From an uncultured Clostridia bacterium (GTDB taxonomy: Bacteria > Bacillota > Clostridia > Oscillospirales > Acutalibacteraceae), in contig CAJFOZ010000069.1 of the NCBI GenBank assembly GCA_904397895.1, positions 1 through 62,115 on the forward strand: 62,115 nt of DNA, read 5' to 3'. Shown piece by piece: positions 35,074 to 45,184 of this stretch. Position 1 is the stretch's first letter; every line of letters begins with the position of its first letter. Under the pieces are notes generated by a model that had not been told where the DNA came from, searched no databases, and worked only from the letters and a program-made list of their open reading frames with translations. A program made the translations under genes and the position numbers.

Positions 35074-35421
35074 TCACAGTGAACTAACGCTACTAACTCT
35101 ATATACTATTATTTTTATATTTTTCTTTTTACAGTTGTCAATCACATATTTTGTCCCTTTTGATTTTCCATCCCAAAATGCTATTACCATATCTACATAT
35201 TCAATAATTTGCAAATTTCGTTTTAAAGGCGCTCCTCTACTATACTTATTGTATTCCGGCAAAAATTCTGTCAGTTTGATATGATGTGTCAGTGCATACT
35301 TTTTAGCGCAAGTATCAATCCCTTTGGCACCACCTGAAACGATTTCTGTTACATCGTCCGGTACATACTTTTCCAAATCATCTACATATAAATTTCTTGA
35401 GCCGATTACTGCTGCTTTCAT
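35074..35421 (-). CDS. SLOG-fold nucleotide-binding protein (DUF2493/YpsA-like)
   Basis: A 115-residue Rossmann-like SLOG protein: KAAVIGSRNLYVDDLEKYVP at the N terminus, the signature EIVSGGAKGIDTCAKKYA near 28-45, and VIAFWDGKSKGTKYVIDNCK near 85. Relatives bind nucleotide-derived ligands and some occur in defence or phage contexts. The region is visibly more AT-rich than its neighbours and the ribosome site is weak, both suggesting transfer. Divergent from a small XRE regulator. Confidence 0.8.
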   Translation of the reverse strand: MKAAVIGSRNLYVDDLEKYVPDDVTEIVSGGAKGIDTCAKKYALTHHIKLTEFLPEYNKYSRGAPLKRNLQIIEYVDMVIAFWDGKSKGTKYVIDNCKKKNIKIIVYRVSSVSSL

Positions 35422-35438
35422 GATAAAACATTCTTATA

Positions 35439-35452
35439 GTCTATGTATAGAC
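35439..35452. promoter_or_regulatory. Inverted repeat in the SLOG/XRE divergent region
   Basis: GTCTAT-GT-ATAGAC, a perfect 6-bp inverted repeat between the two start codons; a likely operator for the XRE protein. Confidence 0.45.
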
Positions 35453-35528
35453 CAATAGTAGCATACATAGCCTATAATTAGCAACTATTTTTTATATCCT
35501 ATTACCATAAAAATGAGGAGTATAGGAT

Positions 35529-35771
35529 ATGAATACAATATCGGCTGTCAGGAATCGCATTTTGCAGCTTTGCGGCGAACGGAATATATCAATCAACAAG
35601 TTAGCAAATATCAGTGCTTTACCACCTTCATCGGTCAAAAATATACTGTATGGGAAAAGCCAAAATCCCAAATTATTAACCATCAAAATGATATGTGATG
35701 GATTGGATATCACACTTGCCGAGTTTTTTGATACGGATGACTTTAACCATTTGGAGCAAGAGATCCGATAG
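35529..35771 (+). CDS. XRE-type helix-turn-helix regulator
   Basis: An 80-residue protein that is almost wholly a Cro/CI-type DNA-binding domain: VRNRILQLCGERNISINKLA, ALPPSSVKNILYGKSQNPKL (recognition helix) and MICDGLDITLAEFFD. ATG at 35529 after GAGGAG. No sensor domain. Probably represses itself and the divergent SLOG gene. Confidence 0.88.
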   Translation: MNTISAVRNRILQLCGERNISINKLANISALPPSSVKNILYGKSQNPKLLTIKMICDGLDITLAEFFDTDDFNHLEQEIR

Positions 35772-35837
35772 TTTATACGGGGATCTCTCATACGAGGATC
35801 CCTTTTAAGGTCTCAATCAAATAGGAAAATATGCCGA

Positions 35838-35887
35838 AATGAGGAAGCAGGGAGGAGGATTCTTCTCTGCTTCCTCATATTTTGTTT
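35838..35887 (+). terminator. Terminator between the XRE gene and azlC
   Basis: TGAGGAAGCAGGGA pairs with TCTCTGCTTCCTCA (one bulge), then TATTTTGTTTTG. Confidence 0.8.
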
Positions 35888-35922
35888 TGTGCAGCCAAAG
35901 GCTGCGAAATAAAAGGAACTTT

Positions 35923-35951
35923 TTGCGGTTCATGTCGGATTATGGTATACT
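35923..35951 (+). promoter_or_regulatory. Promoter of azlCD
   Basis: TTGCGG, 17-base spacer, TATACT, 44 bases upstream of the azlC start. Confidence 0.75.
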
Positions 35952-35995
35952 ATTTTTGCAGTTTTTTCATTTTTTTAACTTTGAGGTGGATCCCC

Positions 35996-36691
35996 ATGAG
36001 AAAGCACAAATCCCTTGCCTACGCCATCCAGGCGACCTTACCGGTGCTGACTGGTTATCTGGCCGCTGGTTTTGCCTTTGGCCTCATGTACAATCAAATC
36101 GGATACAACCCCGGTTTTGCCGCCCTCACCAGCGCTGCCGTATACTCCGGTTCCCTGCAATTTTTAGCAGTGGATCTTATGGGGGCGGGCGCTTCTTTTT
36201 TGACCATCGCCTTGTTTACCATCATCGTCAATTCCCGCCATATTCTGTACGGCATCTCCATGATCGACAAGTTTAAAGATATGGGCTGGCGCAAATGGTA
36301 TATGATCTTCGCCCTTACCGATGAAACCTATGCCCTGCTCAACCATGTAGTGGTTCCAGGCGATGTAGACCACAAAACCTTTTATTTTCAGCTGGCCCTG
36401 TTAAACCACTGCTATTGGATCATCGGGGGGACTCTGGGAAATGCCACTGGCGAACTTCTCAAGTTTAATTACAAAGGTGTGGATTTCGCCATGACCGCCT
36501 TGTTTATCGTCACTTTTGTGGATCAGTGGCAACAGAGCAAAACCCATCTTCCCGCCCTGTTTGGCCTGGGATGCACTTTGATCTCCTTGTTGTTATTCGG
36601 GGCTGACAACATGCTGATTCCCGCTATGGCGGCCATTGTGATCCTTCTCCTGGCATTTCAGAAAAAGGTGGAAGGAGTATCTGAGATATGA
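35996..36691 (+). CDS. azlC: AzlC branched-chain amino acid exporter, large subunit
   Basis: Multi-pass membrane protein of 231 residues. The AzlC signatures are GYLAAGFAFGLMYNQIGYNP, TSAAVYSGSLQFLAVDLM and FTIIVNSRHILYGISM. With AzlD it exports branched-chain amino acids and analogues such as azaleucine. ATG at 35996 after GAGGTGG. Overlaps azlD by 4 bases. Confidence 0.93.
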   Translation: MRKHKSLAYAIQATLPVLTGYLAAGFAFGLMYNQIGYNPGFAALTSAAVYSGSLQFLAVDLMGAGASFLTIALFTIIVNSRHILYGISMIDKFKDMGWRKWYMIFALTDETYALLNHVVVPGDVDHKTFYFQLALLNHCYWIIGGTLGNATGELLKFNYKGVDFAMTALFIVTFVDQWQQSKTHLPALFGLGCTLISLLLFGADNMLIPAMAAIVILLLAFQKKVEGVSEI

Positions 36692-37023
36692 CCATGACCC
36701 TTTCCCAGTCGCTGATTTCCATCGCCATTATGGCAGGGCTTACTTTTCTCATGCGCCTGTGCCCCTTCCTTATTTTTGGAGGCAAGCAAAAGCCCTCCCG
36801 CAAGGTATTGTATTTGGGCGTTTATCTGCCGGCCGCCATTATCGCCATGTTGGTGGTATACTGTTTCCGTAACGTCACCCCTCTCGCATACCCCTATGGC
36901 ATCCCCGAACTCATCGCCATCGTGACGGTGGTACTGCTCCATCTTTGGAAGCACAATAACCTCATCAGTATTTTCGGCGGCACTTTTCTTTATATGATGT
37001 TGGTTCAGTTTGTTTTTTGTTGA
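36688..37023 (+). CDS. azlD: AzlD branched-chain amino acid exporter, small subunit
   Basis: A 111-residue membrane protein with four helices; AzlD features are MAGLTFLMRLCPFLIF near the start and LGVYLPAAIIAMLVVYC in the middle. Partner of AzlC, coupled by ATGA. Confidence 0.9.
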   Translation: MTMTLSQSLISIAIMAGLTFLMRLCPFLIFGGKQKPSRKVLYLGVYLPAAIIAMLVVYCFRNVTPLAYPYGIPELIAIVTVVLLHLWKHNNLISIFGGTFLYMMLVQFVFC

Positions 37024-37163
37024 ATATACAAAATGTATATTCCATGCTGCTTTATCTCGTCAATATAGGGGCATTTATAGAACTATATGTAATATATACA
37101 TTTTTTATACTTTTGGTACTTTTATATTTTCTTTATTCCTTTACAATTTGTAGAATAAAAAAG

Positions 37164-37206
37164 AAAAAAATAGGTTGATGGGAACTTTTCCATCAACCTA
37201 TTTTTT
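37164..37206. terminator. Bidirectional terminator between azlD and yjbQ
   Basis: AAAAAAATAGGTTGATGG / CCATCAACCTATTTTTT with an 8-base loop. The gap 37024-37163 before it is AT-rich and shows no gene. Confidence 0.9.
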
Positions 37207-37225
37207 GTGCTTTGCCGATCTTAAT

Positions 37226-37642
37226 TTATTCCCCGATGATCTTGATAAGTACCCGTTTCGGACGTTTGCCGTCGAATTCGCCGTAGAAAATTTGCTCCCA
37301 AGGGCCAAAATCCAACCGGCCGTCCGTAACGGCCACAACCACTTCGCGTCCCATAATGGTGCGTTTGATGTGGGCATCGCCGTTGTCTTCGTACCCGTTG
37401 TGACGATACTGGGAGTAGGGTTTTTCCGGCGCCAATTTTTCTAAGAAGTTTTCAAAATCGGCATGAAGGCCGCTTTCGTCGTCGTTGATAAAGACGCTGG
37501 CCGTGATGTGCATGGCGTTGCACAAAAGCAGTCCTTCCCGGATACCGCTCTCCTGGAGGCACTGTTCCACTTGACGGGTGATATTGACAAAAGCCCGACG
37601 AGTGGGGATGGTAAAGGTCAATTCTTTTCGATATGATTTCAT
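37226..37642 (-). CDS. YjbQ family protein (UPF0047)
   Basis: A 138-residue member of a widespread family with weak thiamine-phosphate-synthase-like activity reported for some members. Signatures: [18 protein letters not shown] (metal-type His and acidic residues) and the late [19 protein letters not shown]. Overlaps the next gene by ATGA, although the partner is an unrelated membrane protein. Physiological role unclear. Confidence 0.9.
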   Translation of the reverse strand: MKSYRKELTFTIPTRRAFVNITRQVEQCLQESGIREGLLLCNAMHITASVFINDDESGLHADFENFLEKLAPEKPYSQYRHNGYEDNGDAHIKRTIMGREVVVAVTDGRLDFGPWEQIFYGEFDGKRPKRVLIKIIGE

Positions 37643-38538
37643 GTCTTATTTCTCCTTTTCTTTCTGTCCGGTGCCTTAAGCTGCTTAAAACCTTCGCCCA
37701 TAATCTCGCCGGCTTCGGTGACGATCCAGAAGGCGTCGGGATCTACTGACCGGACAATATTATGGAGTTTGGCGGCTTCATGCCGTCTCACAGCGCACAA
37801 AAGTACCTCTTGGCCTTCCCCCGTATAAGCACCTTTTCCTTGTAATAGCGTAGCACCGCGCTCCAGTTGGTCCAATATTCCTTTGGCGATTTCTCTGCTC
37901 TTGCGGGAAACCACTAGAATCATCTTGCCTCTGTCGGCGCCATATAGAAGGCCGTCGGCCACACGGCTGGAGACAAACAGCATAATAACCGCATACAAAA
38001 CGCTTTCCATATTTTGAAATACCAAGGCTGCCACCAGAATTACAACAGCGTCCACAGAGAGCATCAGCCTACCTAACGACAGATGAGGGAATTTTAGAAC
38101 CAATAACCGGGCTGCTAAATCGCTTCCTCCCGTGGTAGCTCCGCGCAGCAAAACCAACCCAAGTCCCAAGCCATCTACTACGCCGCCGAAAAGGGCTGCC
38201 AGGATGGTATCCCCCTGATAGACCGGGATAAAGGGAGCTGTGACGTCAATGACAGCAGACATCATAAAGGTTGCCAGCACCGTCTTGGCGATGAATTTCC
38301 AACCGATAAAGTAAAGACCCAAAAGGAAAAGAGGGATGTTTAAAAGGAATATCACCGTACCGATCGGAGCCTGCGTAGCATAATTGACGATAATGGAGAG
38401 GCCTGTGACGCCGCCAGGCGCAATGTTGTTGGGAGCCGAAAAGGTATTGACTGCAATCGCATCCAACCCGCTTCCTATGAGATAAGCCAAAAAATCAATG
38501 GATAATTCGCGCATCCGTGATTTTTTCACAATGCTCAA
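37639..38538 (-). CDS. YitT family membrane protein
   Basis: About 299 residues: five or six membrane helices ([20 protein letters not shown] early on; [17 protein letters not shown] in the middle), then a cytosolic DUF2179 domain ([20 protein letters not shown]). Function unknown. TTG 38538 is chosen since GGGAGG sits 9 bases upstream; the codons before it lack a ribosome site. A second YitT gene lies at 45185-46048. Confidence 0.88.
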   Translation of the reverse strand: MSIVKKSRMRELSIDFLAYLIGSGLDAIAVNTFSAPNNIAPGGVTGLSIIVNYATQAPIGTVIFLLNIPLFLLGLYFIGWKFIAKTVLATFMMSAVIDVTAPFIPVYQGDTILAALFGGVVDGLGLGLVLLRGATTGGSDLAARLLVLKFPHLSLGRLMLSVDAVVILVAALVFQNMESVLYAVIMLFVSSRVADGLLYGADRGKMILVVSRKSREIAKGILDQLERGATLLQGKGAYTGEGQEVLLCAVRRHEAAKLHNIVRSVDPDAFWIVTEAGEIMGEGFKQLKAPDRKKRRNKT

Positions 38539-38561
38539 GAAAAATCGCCTCCCAACCAAAT

Positions 38562-38969
38562 CTATGGCTGATCAAATGTGGAAACAATCGCACCAAACAA
38601 CTCCGTTAACCTGCGTCTCTCCCCTTTGAGATAGAGCCATCCAAACAAGGCCTCCAAGCCGGTAGCCAGATGGTATTGGCCTACCGAAGCCTTTTGAGGG
38701 ATTTTGCGGCTGAAATGAGCGTTGCGCCCCCGTTTCAGCACATCCATCTCCTCCTCCGTGAGGAGATGCATAAGGTGTTGAGCGGCTTCGGCCTGGGCTT
38801 CGGCCCGCACATGGGCCACCGTCAGGGCATGGAGTTTGCCGGAGGGACAATTCCCCTTCTGTAGTAAATATTCCCGCATCATCAGTTCATATACACCATC
38901 GCCGATATAAGCTAAGGTAAGAGGGCTAAAGGTGCGCAAATCCACCTGTTTGTCAAAAAAGCGATCCAT
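38562..38969 (-). CDS. mrnC: Mini-ribonuclease III
   Basis: A 135-residue RNase III catalytic domain without a dsRNA-binding domain; it matures 23S rRNA ends. Catalytic motif LAYIGDGVYELMMREYLL near residue 20 and RGRNAH near 80; the second acidic region is ATGLEALFGWLYL. Starts 12 bases after the obg stop. Grouped here with obg, rpmA and rplU, a ribosome-linked cluster. Confidence 0.93.
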   Translation of the reverse strand: MDRFFDKQVDLRTFSPLTLAYIGDGVYELMMREYLLQKGNCPSGKLHALTVAHVRAEAQAEAAQHLMHLLTEEEMDVLKRGRNAHFSRKIPQKASVGQYHLATGLEALFGWLYLKGERRRLTELFGAIVSTFDQP

Positions 38970-38980
38970 ACCCCACCGCC

Positions 38981-40300
<1,320 letters not shown>

Positions 40301-40485
40301 CTAATCTATTGAATCGTGCGCCTCATTTTTCCCTTATCCGCCTACCGCATCGATTTTGTTCTACCGAGCGACGGCAAACGCACGGTTATTTCACTGTAAA
40401 GCCGATGGCCTTTTCAGCGAAACCCGTCTAAATAGGAAAAAACAGATCTCTCATTTCCTAAAGATTTGGTTAAAAACCTTAGTTT

Positions 40486-40518
40486 ACAAAAAATCCCGGG
40501 CATCAGAGCCCGGGATTT
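40486..40518 (-). terminator. Terminator after rpmA
   Basis: 11-bp stem AAATCCCGGGC / GCCCGGGATTT followed by TTTTTGT on the minus strand. The rest of the gap 40265-40485 shows no gene; it probably carries the obg promoter. Confidence 0.88.
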
Positions 40519-40559
40519 CAAATTGATTCTCTTGTAAAACCGCACCAAACTGCCCGCGC

Positions 40560-40844
40560 TTATTGCTCGACAGCGTAGATGCTGACACGCTTGCGGTCAC
40601 GACCCACGCGCTCAAAACGGACTTTGCCGTCGATCAGAGCGAACAGGGTATCATCGGAACCACGGCCCACATTTTCACCGGGGTGGATGTGGGTACCGCG
40701 CTGACGCACCAAAATATTGCCGGCCAAAACGAACTGGCCGTCGGCACGTTTCACACCAAGACGTTTGGATTCGGAATCGCGGCCGTTCTTGGTGGAACCC
40801 ATTCCTTTTTTATGTGCGAAAAGCTGGATGTTTACCTTTAACAT
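40560..40844 (-). CDS. rpmA: Ribosomal protein L27 with cleavable leader
   Basis: A 94-residue L27 near the peptidyl-transferase centre. The N terminus [20 protein letters not shown] includes the Firmicutes extension that Prp removes after the LF pair to expose AHKKG. GGAGGTG precedes ATG 40844. Lies directly after prp. Confidence 0.96.
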   Translation of the reverse strand: MLKVNIQLFAHKKGMGSTKNGRDSESKRLGVKRADGQFVLAGNILVRQRGTHIHPGENVGRGSDDTLFALIDGKVRFERVGRDRKRVSIYAVEQ

Positions 40845-40848
40845 AGCT

Positions 40849-41166
40849 TTACACCTCCGTATTCTCAAATTGGATTGAAGTAGGATATTGGCCTTCCAGC
40901 TGCTCAAGATGCAATTGAAGGCCTTCCATCACCTGGATGGCCTCCTTAGGCGCATCGGCCGGGAGAACCAGCGAAAACCGGGCATCCGATACGGCAGCCT
41001 CCGCCCGGACGCCCATCACATCGGTGATGGTGTTGGCCGCCATATAAGCGGCGGAAGAAAGCGCAGCGCACACAATGTCGCTGCCTTGGGAACCAGCGCC
41101 GGCATGCCCTTCCATGAGAAAGGAAACCGGACGACCGGCTTTTAAAACAAAGCGGATCTTTGTCAT
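40849..41166 (-). CDS. prp: Ribosomal-processing cysteine protease Prp
   Basis: A 105-residue cysteine protease that trims the N-terminal extension of L27. Catalytic His is in MEGHAGAG near residue 21 and Cys in [13 protein letters not shown] near 33. Sits between rplU and rpmA, its substrate gene, as in other Firmicutes. Confidence 0.93.
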   Translation of the reverse strand: MTKIRFVLKAGRPVSFLMEGHAGAGSQGSDIVCAALSSAAYMAANTITDVMGVRAEAAVSDARFSLVLPADAPKEAIQVMEGLQLHLEQLEGQYPTSIQFENTEV

Positions 41167-41169
41167 CGC

Positions 41170-41481
41170 TTAGGCGTTGATGGCCTCAATCTTTACCTTT
41201 GTATAGGGCTGACGATGACCCATCTTACGTTTGCTGTTTTTCTTGGGCTTGTAGGTGAAAACAATAATCTTCTTTGCTTTGCCGTTTTTCACGACTTTAG
41301 CTGAAACGGTAGCGCCATCCACATAAGGAGCGCCGGCCTTGAGGCCATCGTCTGCACCAACTGCCACGACTTTGTCAAACTTCACTTCAGCGTCAGCGGC
41401 CGCATCCAGCTTTTCAATGTAAAGCTCATCGCCCACTGCGACTTTGTACTGCTTACCGCCGGTTTCAATCACTGCGTACAT
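41170..41481 (-). CDS. rplU: Ribosomal protein L21
   Basis: A 103-residue 50S protein: [20 protein letters not shown] at the start and [14 protein letters not shown] at the end. The ATG at 41481 is chosen by homology; its ribosome site lies inside a leader hairpin. First gene of the rplU-prp-rpmA operon. Confidence 0.96.
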   Translation of the reverse strand: MYAVIETGGKQYKVAVGDELYIEKLDAAADAEVKFDKVVAVGADDGLKAGAPYVDGATVSAKVVKNGKAKKIIVFTYKPKKNSKRKMGHRQPYTKVKIEAINA

Positions 41482-41568
41482 AATTTTGCAGGCACCTGCC
41501 TTTTTCTTCAGACTCGCTATTTCCTCAGGCGGGGACACGTCCCACTTTTCCAGCCCGGAATATGCGGC
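41482..41568 (-). promoter_or_regulatory. L21 leader, probable autoregulatory element
   Basis: The untranslated leader holds two short palindromes on the minus strand, GGGACGTGTCCC and AGGCAGGTGCCT. The second encloses the likely ribosome site (AGGTG) of rplU. Known Firmicutes L21 leaders have similar placement and are thought to bind L21. Confidence 0.6.
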
Positions 41569-41574
41569 TTAAGC

Positions 41575-41603
41575 AGTATACCATAAATGGCCCGAAATGT
41601 CAA
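41575..41603 (-). promoter_or_regulatory. Promoter of rplU-prp-rpmA
   Basis: TTGACA, 17-base spacer, TATACT: near-consensus on the minus strand. Confidence 0.88.
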
Positions 41604-41647
41604 ACAAAACCGCTCGTTTCCCCTTTTTGATGCCAATCTTTTACGAA

Positions 41648-41695
41648 GAAATCGGGACCCAACCGATTATTTGGCTGAGTCCCGATTCTGCGTGA
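41648..41695 (-). terminator. Possible terminator after the C69 dipeptidase gene
   Basis: AATCGGGAC pairs with GTCCCGATT; followed on the minus strand by a loose T-rich stretch (TCTTCGT). Inner bases can pair further (CAACCGATTATTTGGCTG). Confidence 0.5.
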
Positions 41696-41729
41696 GGGAT
41701 TTGACTTTTATGGCATTATGCTAGGAAAC

Positions 41730-43568
41730 TTATTTTTGTTCTTTTTTCTTCATGATGATCATAGCAGCGCCAGCTACCGTCGCCAGGCCCAGGATGGCGA
41801 AGAGAGGAGTGGATTCACCAGTGGACGGGTTCTTGATGGAAGAACTGCTGGAGGAGCTGGAAGCAGGGCTAGAAGAAGATTCCGGATTAGAGGACTCAGG
41901 AGTCGAAGATTCCGGATCCGAAGTCTCGGGAGCGGAGGATTCCGGCTGAGAAGGATCGGTTGTTTCCGGCAATCCGGTACCGCCTACCATGTCGAAGGAG
42001 TAGGTAGGACCTTTGCCCTCGGCTAGAGCAGTGGGCATAAATTCACCCTCGGCGCCAGATGCAATGAAGGCTTCCAATTCAGCGAGGATCTCTTTGGCGT
42101 AGCCATAGGCTTCCTTAGAGACAGCCTTGCCAAGCTCAGTGGCCTTTTCCTCGGCCAGCTTGGGATCATATTCATAGACTTTAATCATGTCCTCATCCAC
42201 AGCGGCCTGCTGTTCGATAAGTTTTTCCTGATAGCCTTCCCAGAATTTCTTGACATTGGTACCGTACAACTCACGGTTTTTAGTACAGGCGGAGTAGAGA
42301 GAGTCCATAACCCAGAAGAACGAATCCGGATTGTATTTAGTATCTTCAGGGGCAAAAATTTCGTCAGTATCAGTCAGGAGGCTGCCATAATAAGGTAGGT
42401 AGACGGAGTATTCTGCCCGGGCCAGAGCCAGCCATTCCAACTGGGAGAGAGCTTCCGGCATATTTTCGCGAATCTCGAACACATGGCATTCGGCCTGATT
42501 GGGATTGCCAATGGCATAACAGCCAGTGGTATTGGAATCATATTTAGTACCTTCGCCACGATAGCCCAACATCTGGAGAATTTCCAGAGTGGAGAATTTC
42601 TTATTGGTGTCGATCAGGAAATCGAAGGGGCCTTCGGGAGCAATCCGGTTGCCCTCTTGGTCATAGGTATAATCCACATTGACCTTACTGGCCAGATCGG
42701 GGTTAAGGTAATGGACGCCCTGCCAATACCGCACATATTGGCCCGATCCATAGTCATAAGAACCATAGGTCTCGGCAATGTCGATGTTGCCGTTTTCATC
42801 GGTGACCAGGAATCCGTTCTCTTCCGGCAGGCTAACCAAATTCTCAGAAGCCACAACATTTTCAGTATCATTGACGTCCACACTGTCGATCACCATCATA
42901 TTGGGGTTGACCGAAGCCTTGTCATCGGGCATCTTGACAGCCACATACTGGTAACCGGAGAGGGTATCAAAAATCCAAGTTTCCTTGGAATCGCTGATGG
43001 TAATGGAATTGCATTCGCCCGAACCATACTGGTCGATGATATCGGCCAGCAGCTCAACGCCGTGCCGTGCGCTGGTAGCCTGGGAGAGGATCACCGACGG
43101 CAGGGAGACTTCACAGATGCCACTCTTCCTATTGAGAGGATCAGCAGCTTTCGCAGCGGCGTTATAAGAAGTGGAGACAGTTGCCGTCACAGAAACGCCT
43201 TTCTCATTACTGCCTGCCGAAGCATAAGCTTCACCGATAGGATTACCGTTTTCGTCCATCACGGTTTCGTTATATTTGGGAGAATCTTTTACCACAGTAT
43301 AGCGGTAAGTGTGGTCGGGATAAGGCATGGAGAAACCATATGTATCTGTGTACATTTCGCCTTCTTCATGATCCGCAGCGGGATGAACCTCAAAGATTTT
43401 GTTATACTGATTGCCGATATCCTCCGATCGGCCCATGAAGGTGGAACCATTCTGAGTCAGTTCCGAACCAAAGTAAATGCCTGTGCAAGCCGAAGCGCCG
43501 ATTGCGCTGCCCAGGGTCATAACGACTGTGGCGGCTAATGCGGTGATGATCTTAGATGCCTTTTTCAT
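41730..43568 (-). CDS. Secreted C69 family dipeptidase with sortase-like tail
   Basis: A 612-residue exported peptidase. A signal peptide ends at GASA, leaving CTGIYFGSELTQNGSTFMGR, where Cys 28 is the expected N-terminal nucleophile of family C69/U34. The Ntn-hydrolase core runs to about 480; a Ser/Pro/Glu stalk follows (about 535-580). It ends with KNPSTGESTPLFAILGLA, a membrane helix and KKKEQK, laid out like a sortase signal (NPSTG in place of LPXTG). No sortase is in the window. Confidence 0.88.
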   Translation of the reverse strand: MKKASKIITALAATVVMTLGSAIGASACTGIYFGSELTQNGSTFMGRSEDIGNQYNKIFEVHPAADHEEGEMYTDTYGFSMPYPDHTYRYTVVKDSPKYNETVMDENGNPIGEAYASAGSNEKGVSVTATVSTSYNAAAKAADPLNRKSGICEVSLPSVILSQATSARHGVELLADIIDQYGSGECNSITISDSKETWIFDTLSGYQYVAVKMPDDKASVNPNMMVIDSVDVNDTENVVASENLVSLPEENGFLVTDENGNIDIAETYGSYDYGSGQYVRYWQGVHYLNPDLASKVNVDYTYDQEGNRIAPEGPFDFLIDTNKKFSTLEILQMLGYRGEGTKYDSNTTGCYAIGNPNQAECHVFEIRENMPEALSQLEWLALARAEYSVYLPYYGSLLTDTDEIFAPEDTKYNPDSFFWVMDSLYSACTKNRELYGTNVKKFWEGYQEKLIEQQAAVDEDMIKVYEYDPKLAEEKATELGKAVSKEAYGYAKEILAELEAFIASGAEGEFMPTALAEGKGPTYSFDMVGGTGLPETTDPSQPESSAPETSDPESSTPESSNPESSSSPASSSSSSSSIKNPSTGESTPLFAILGLATVAGAAMIIMKKKEQK

Positions 43569-43703
43569 TTCAATCGCCCTTTCCTTTCATGGCCCTTCTT
43601 TGTATTGGAGGGCTTGGATGCCCATAACGAGGAGCTCCTTCTAAATCCTCCTTATGGAATTGCATCGATGACTTTATCCAGCGTCATCAATGAATGTATT
43701 TTT

Positions 43704-43731
43704 ATTATATCATGCATTTTAAAAAATGCAA
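43704..43731 (-). promoter_or_regulatory. Promoter of the C69 dipeptidase gene
   Basis: TTGCAT, 16-base spacer, TATAAT on the minus strand; the leader of about 130 bases contains a GATGAC/GTCATC hairpin. Confidence 0.7.
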
Positions 43732-43818
43732 GTATTTTTTTAAAAAAACAGTTTTCCCCTGTGTTTTTGCAGTTTATCCGTTTTTTTATCCGGATAATTA
43801 TACATTGAATTTATGCAA

Positions 43819-45000
43819 TTATATGCTCCTATCCGCATCATATATACATACATTTGCTTCCGTCTCTTGTTTCAAACGCTTTACCTCCTGCGGCGGCAGG
43901 TACTGGAGAGCAATGCGATCCTCCGGTTTGGGATCGAAAAGGTAGAGCGCCACTAAAAACAACCATTCTAGAGGTTTCATAATTAAATAGACCATATCAG
44001 CAGCCAAAGCTGTTTTAATGTGGCGTGAGATGGGATAGCCATAGGTATCGTACACATACCGGATCAAACGATGCAAATGGGGAGTTCGTTCCTGGACGAG
44101 CTGTTCAAAGGCATTGGCTACACACAGCTGCCGATTGACTACAATTCGTTCCCCCCTGCGGATACCGTACCGGGTAGGGCGCACCAATTTCCGATGTCCC
44201 TGCAAGGAGACGGTACATAGATAGTGCGTGTCGATCTGCACCGGCGGTGGAGAGATCTTTTGGGAAAGGGTCCAGTCGCTGGTCTCTGTAAAGGCCCGGA
44301 TAACGGCGTCAGGCGCCTGGCCAAACAATGTGATAATCAGGACTACCAGCAATAGGACCGGTACTGCCACAAGGATGCCCAGCCAAGGCCAGTGCTTGCT
44401 CTGACTCAGTAGTGCGGCGCATTTGGATACAAAGGGATTTTTGTACTGTTTTACCGGCCATACCGGATAGGCCTGAATGGCCCGAAGGCTGGCCGATAGG
44501 CAGCATAGTATAAAATTGATTGGAAATAGGCACAGGTATAAGATCCAAAACAAATCGTCGCCTATACCCACAGCCAATCCCTTGCCAAGCTGGATAATCC
44601 ATAAAATACATTCGATGCATCCCACCATCATCATCGCCATGCCCAGTACAAACGCCAAAGGAGGCAGCTTAGAATGGTAAAACCGCACCAGTATGTATCC
44701 AATCAACCCAATCCCTCCCAACAGTATCACCGTCCACAGATACTGGGAGTCCACCGGGGCATGGACCTGGGTCCCTCCCCACAGATTGATAGGACTGTCG
44801 TAGTCTTTAAAGTCTAAAAGTCCATATAAAAGCCCCGTCATGAGAGGGCCGCATAGTAAGGTGGCGATTTCAAATCCAGTCGCATGGATAGGCTTTTTCA
44901 AAAACAGGTTGAGAATATTAAACACGGTAAAAACCAAAGGCATCACAAGAAAAAACAATGCCGCCAATAGAAGGATCAAAGTGGAATAAATGTTTTCCAT
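43819..45000 (-). CDS. DUF6688-like integral membrane protein
   Basis: A 393-residue membrane protein with about six helices in the first 260 residues and one or two near 335-355. A soluble segment between them is strongly patterned (IDTHYLCTVSLQGHRKLVRP, GIRRGERIVVNRQLCVANAF, DTYGYPISRHIKT), matching what I recall of DUF6688. Function unknown. ATG at 45000 after GGAGGGT-like sequence. The promoter is overlapped by a palindrome, so the gene is probably repressed in trans. Confidence 0.75.
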   Translation of the reverse strand: MENIYSTLILLLAALFFLVMPLVFTVFNILNLFLKKPIHATGFEIATLLCGPLMTGLLYGLLDFKDYDSPINLWGGTQVHAPVDSQYLWTVILLGGIGLIGYILVRFYHSKLPPLAFVLGMAMMMVGCIECILWIIQLGKGLAVGIGDDLFWILYLCLFPINFILCCLSASLRAIQAYPVWPVKQYKNPFVSKCAALLSQSKHWPWLGILVAVPVLLLVVLIITLFGQAPDAVIRAFTETSDWTLSQKISPPPVQIDTHYLCTVSLQGHRKLVRPTRYGIRRGERIVVNRQLCVANAFEQLVQERTPHLHRLIRYVYDTYGYPISRHIKTALAADMVYLIMKPLEWLFLVALYLFDPKPEDRIALQYLPPQEVKRLKQETEANVCIYDADRSI

Positions 45001-45023
45001 AGAACCCTCCCCCTTTTATTTAT

Positions 45024-45053
45024 TGAATATCGATATTATAATACCGATATTCA
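45024..45053. promoter_or_regulatory. Operator-like palindrome over the DUF6688 promoter
   Basis: TGAATATCG, 12 bases, CGATATTCA: 9-bp perfect arms. The -10 box lies inside the spacer, so bound repressor would block transcription. Confidence 0.6.
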
Positions 45054-45063
45054 GAAGTTTCAA
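45035..45063 (-). promoter_or_regulatory. Promoter of the DUF6688-like gene
   Basis: TTGAAA, 17-base spacer, TATAAT on the minus strand. Confidence 0.8.
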
Positions 45064-45124
45064 GTATTTCTTGTCAAATAGACGTCACCATTTTATCTAT
45101 CATTGTAGATCAAGGCGCAAGAAA

Positions 45125-45150
45125 ACCGGCAAGCGCATATGCTTGCCGGC
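45125..45150 (-). terminator. Terminator after the second YitT gene
   Basis: Stem CCGGCAAGC / GCTTGCCGG with a 6-base loop and TTTTCTTG on the minus strand. Confidence 0.75.
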
Positions 45151-45184
45151 TACACAAAGGAATTTTTAAAACAAAGGTTTGAGA

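Noticed and set aside
42483..43538. 351-codon open frame antisense to the C69 peptidase gene
   Set aside because: Complement of a strong coding region; the sense frame has a signal peptide, family motifs and promoter.
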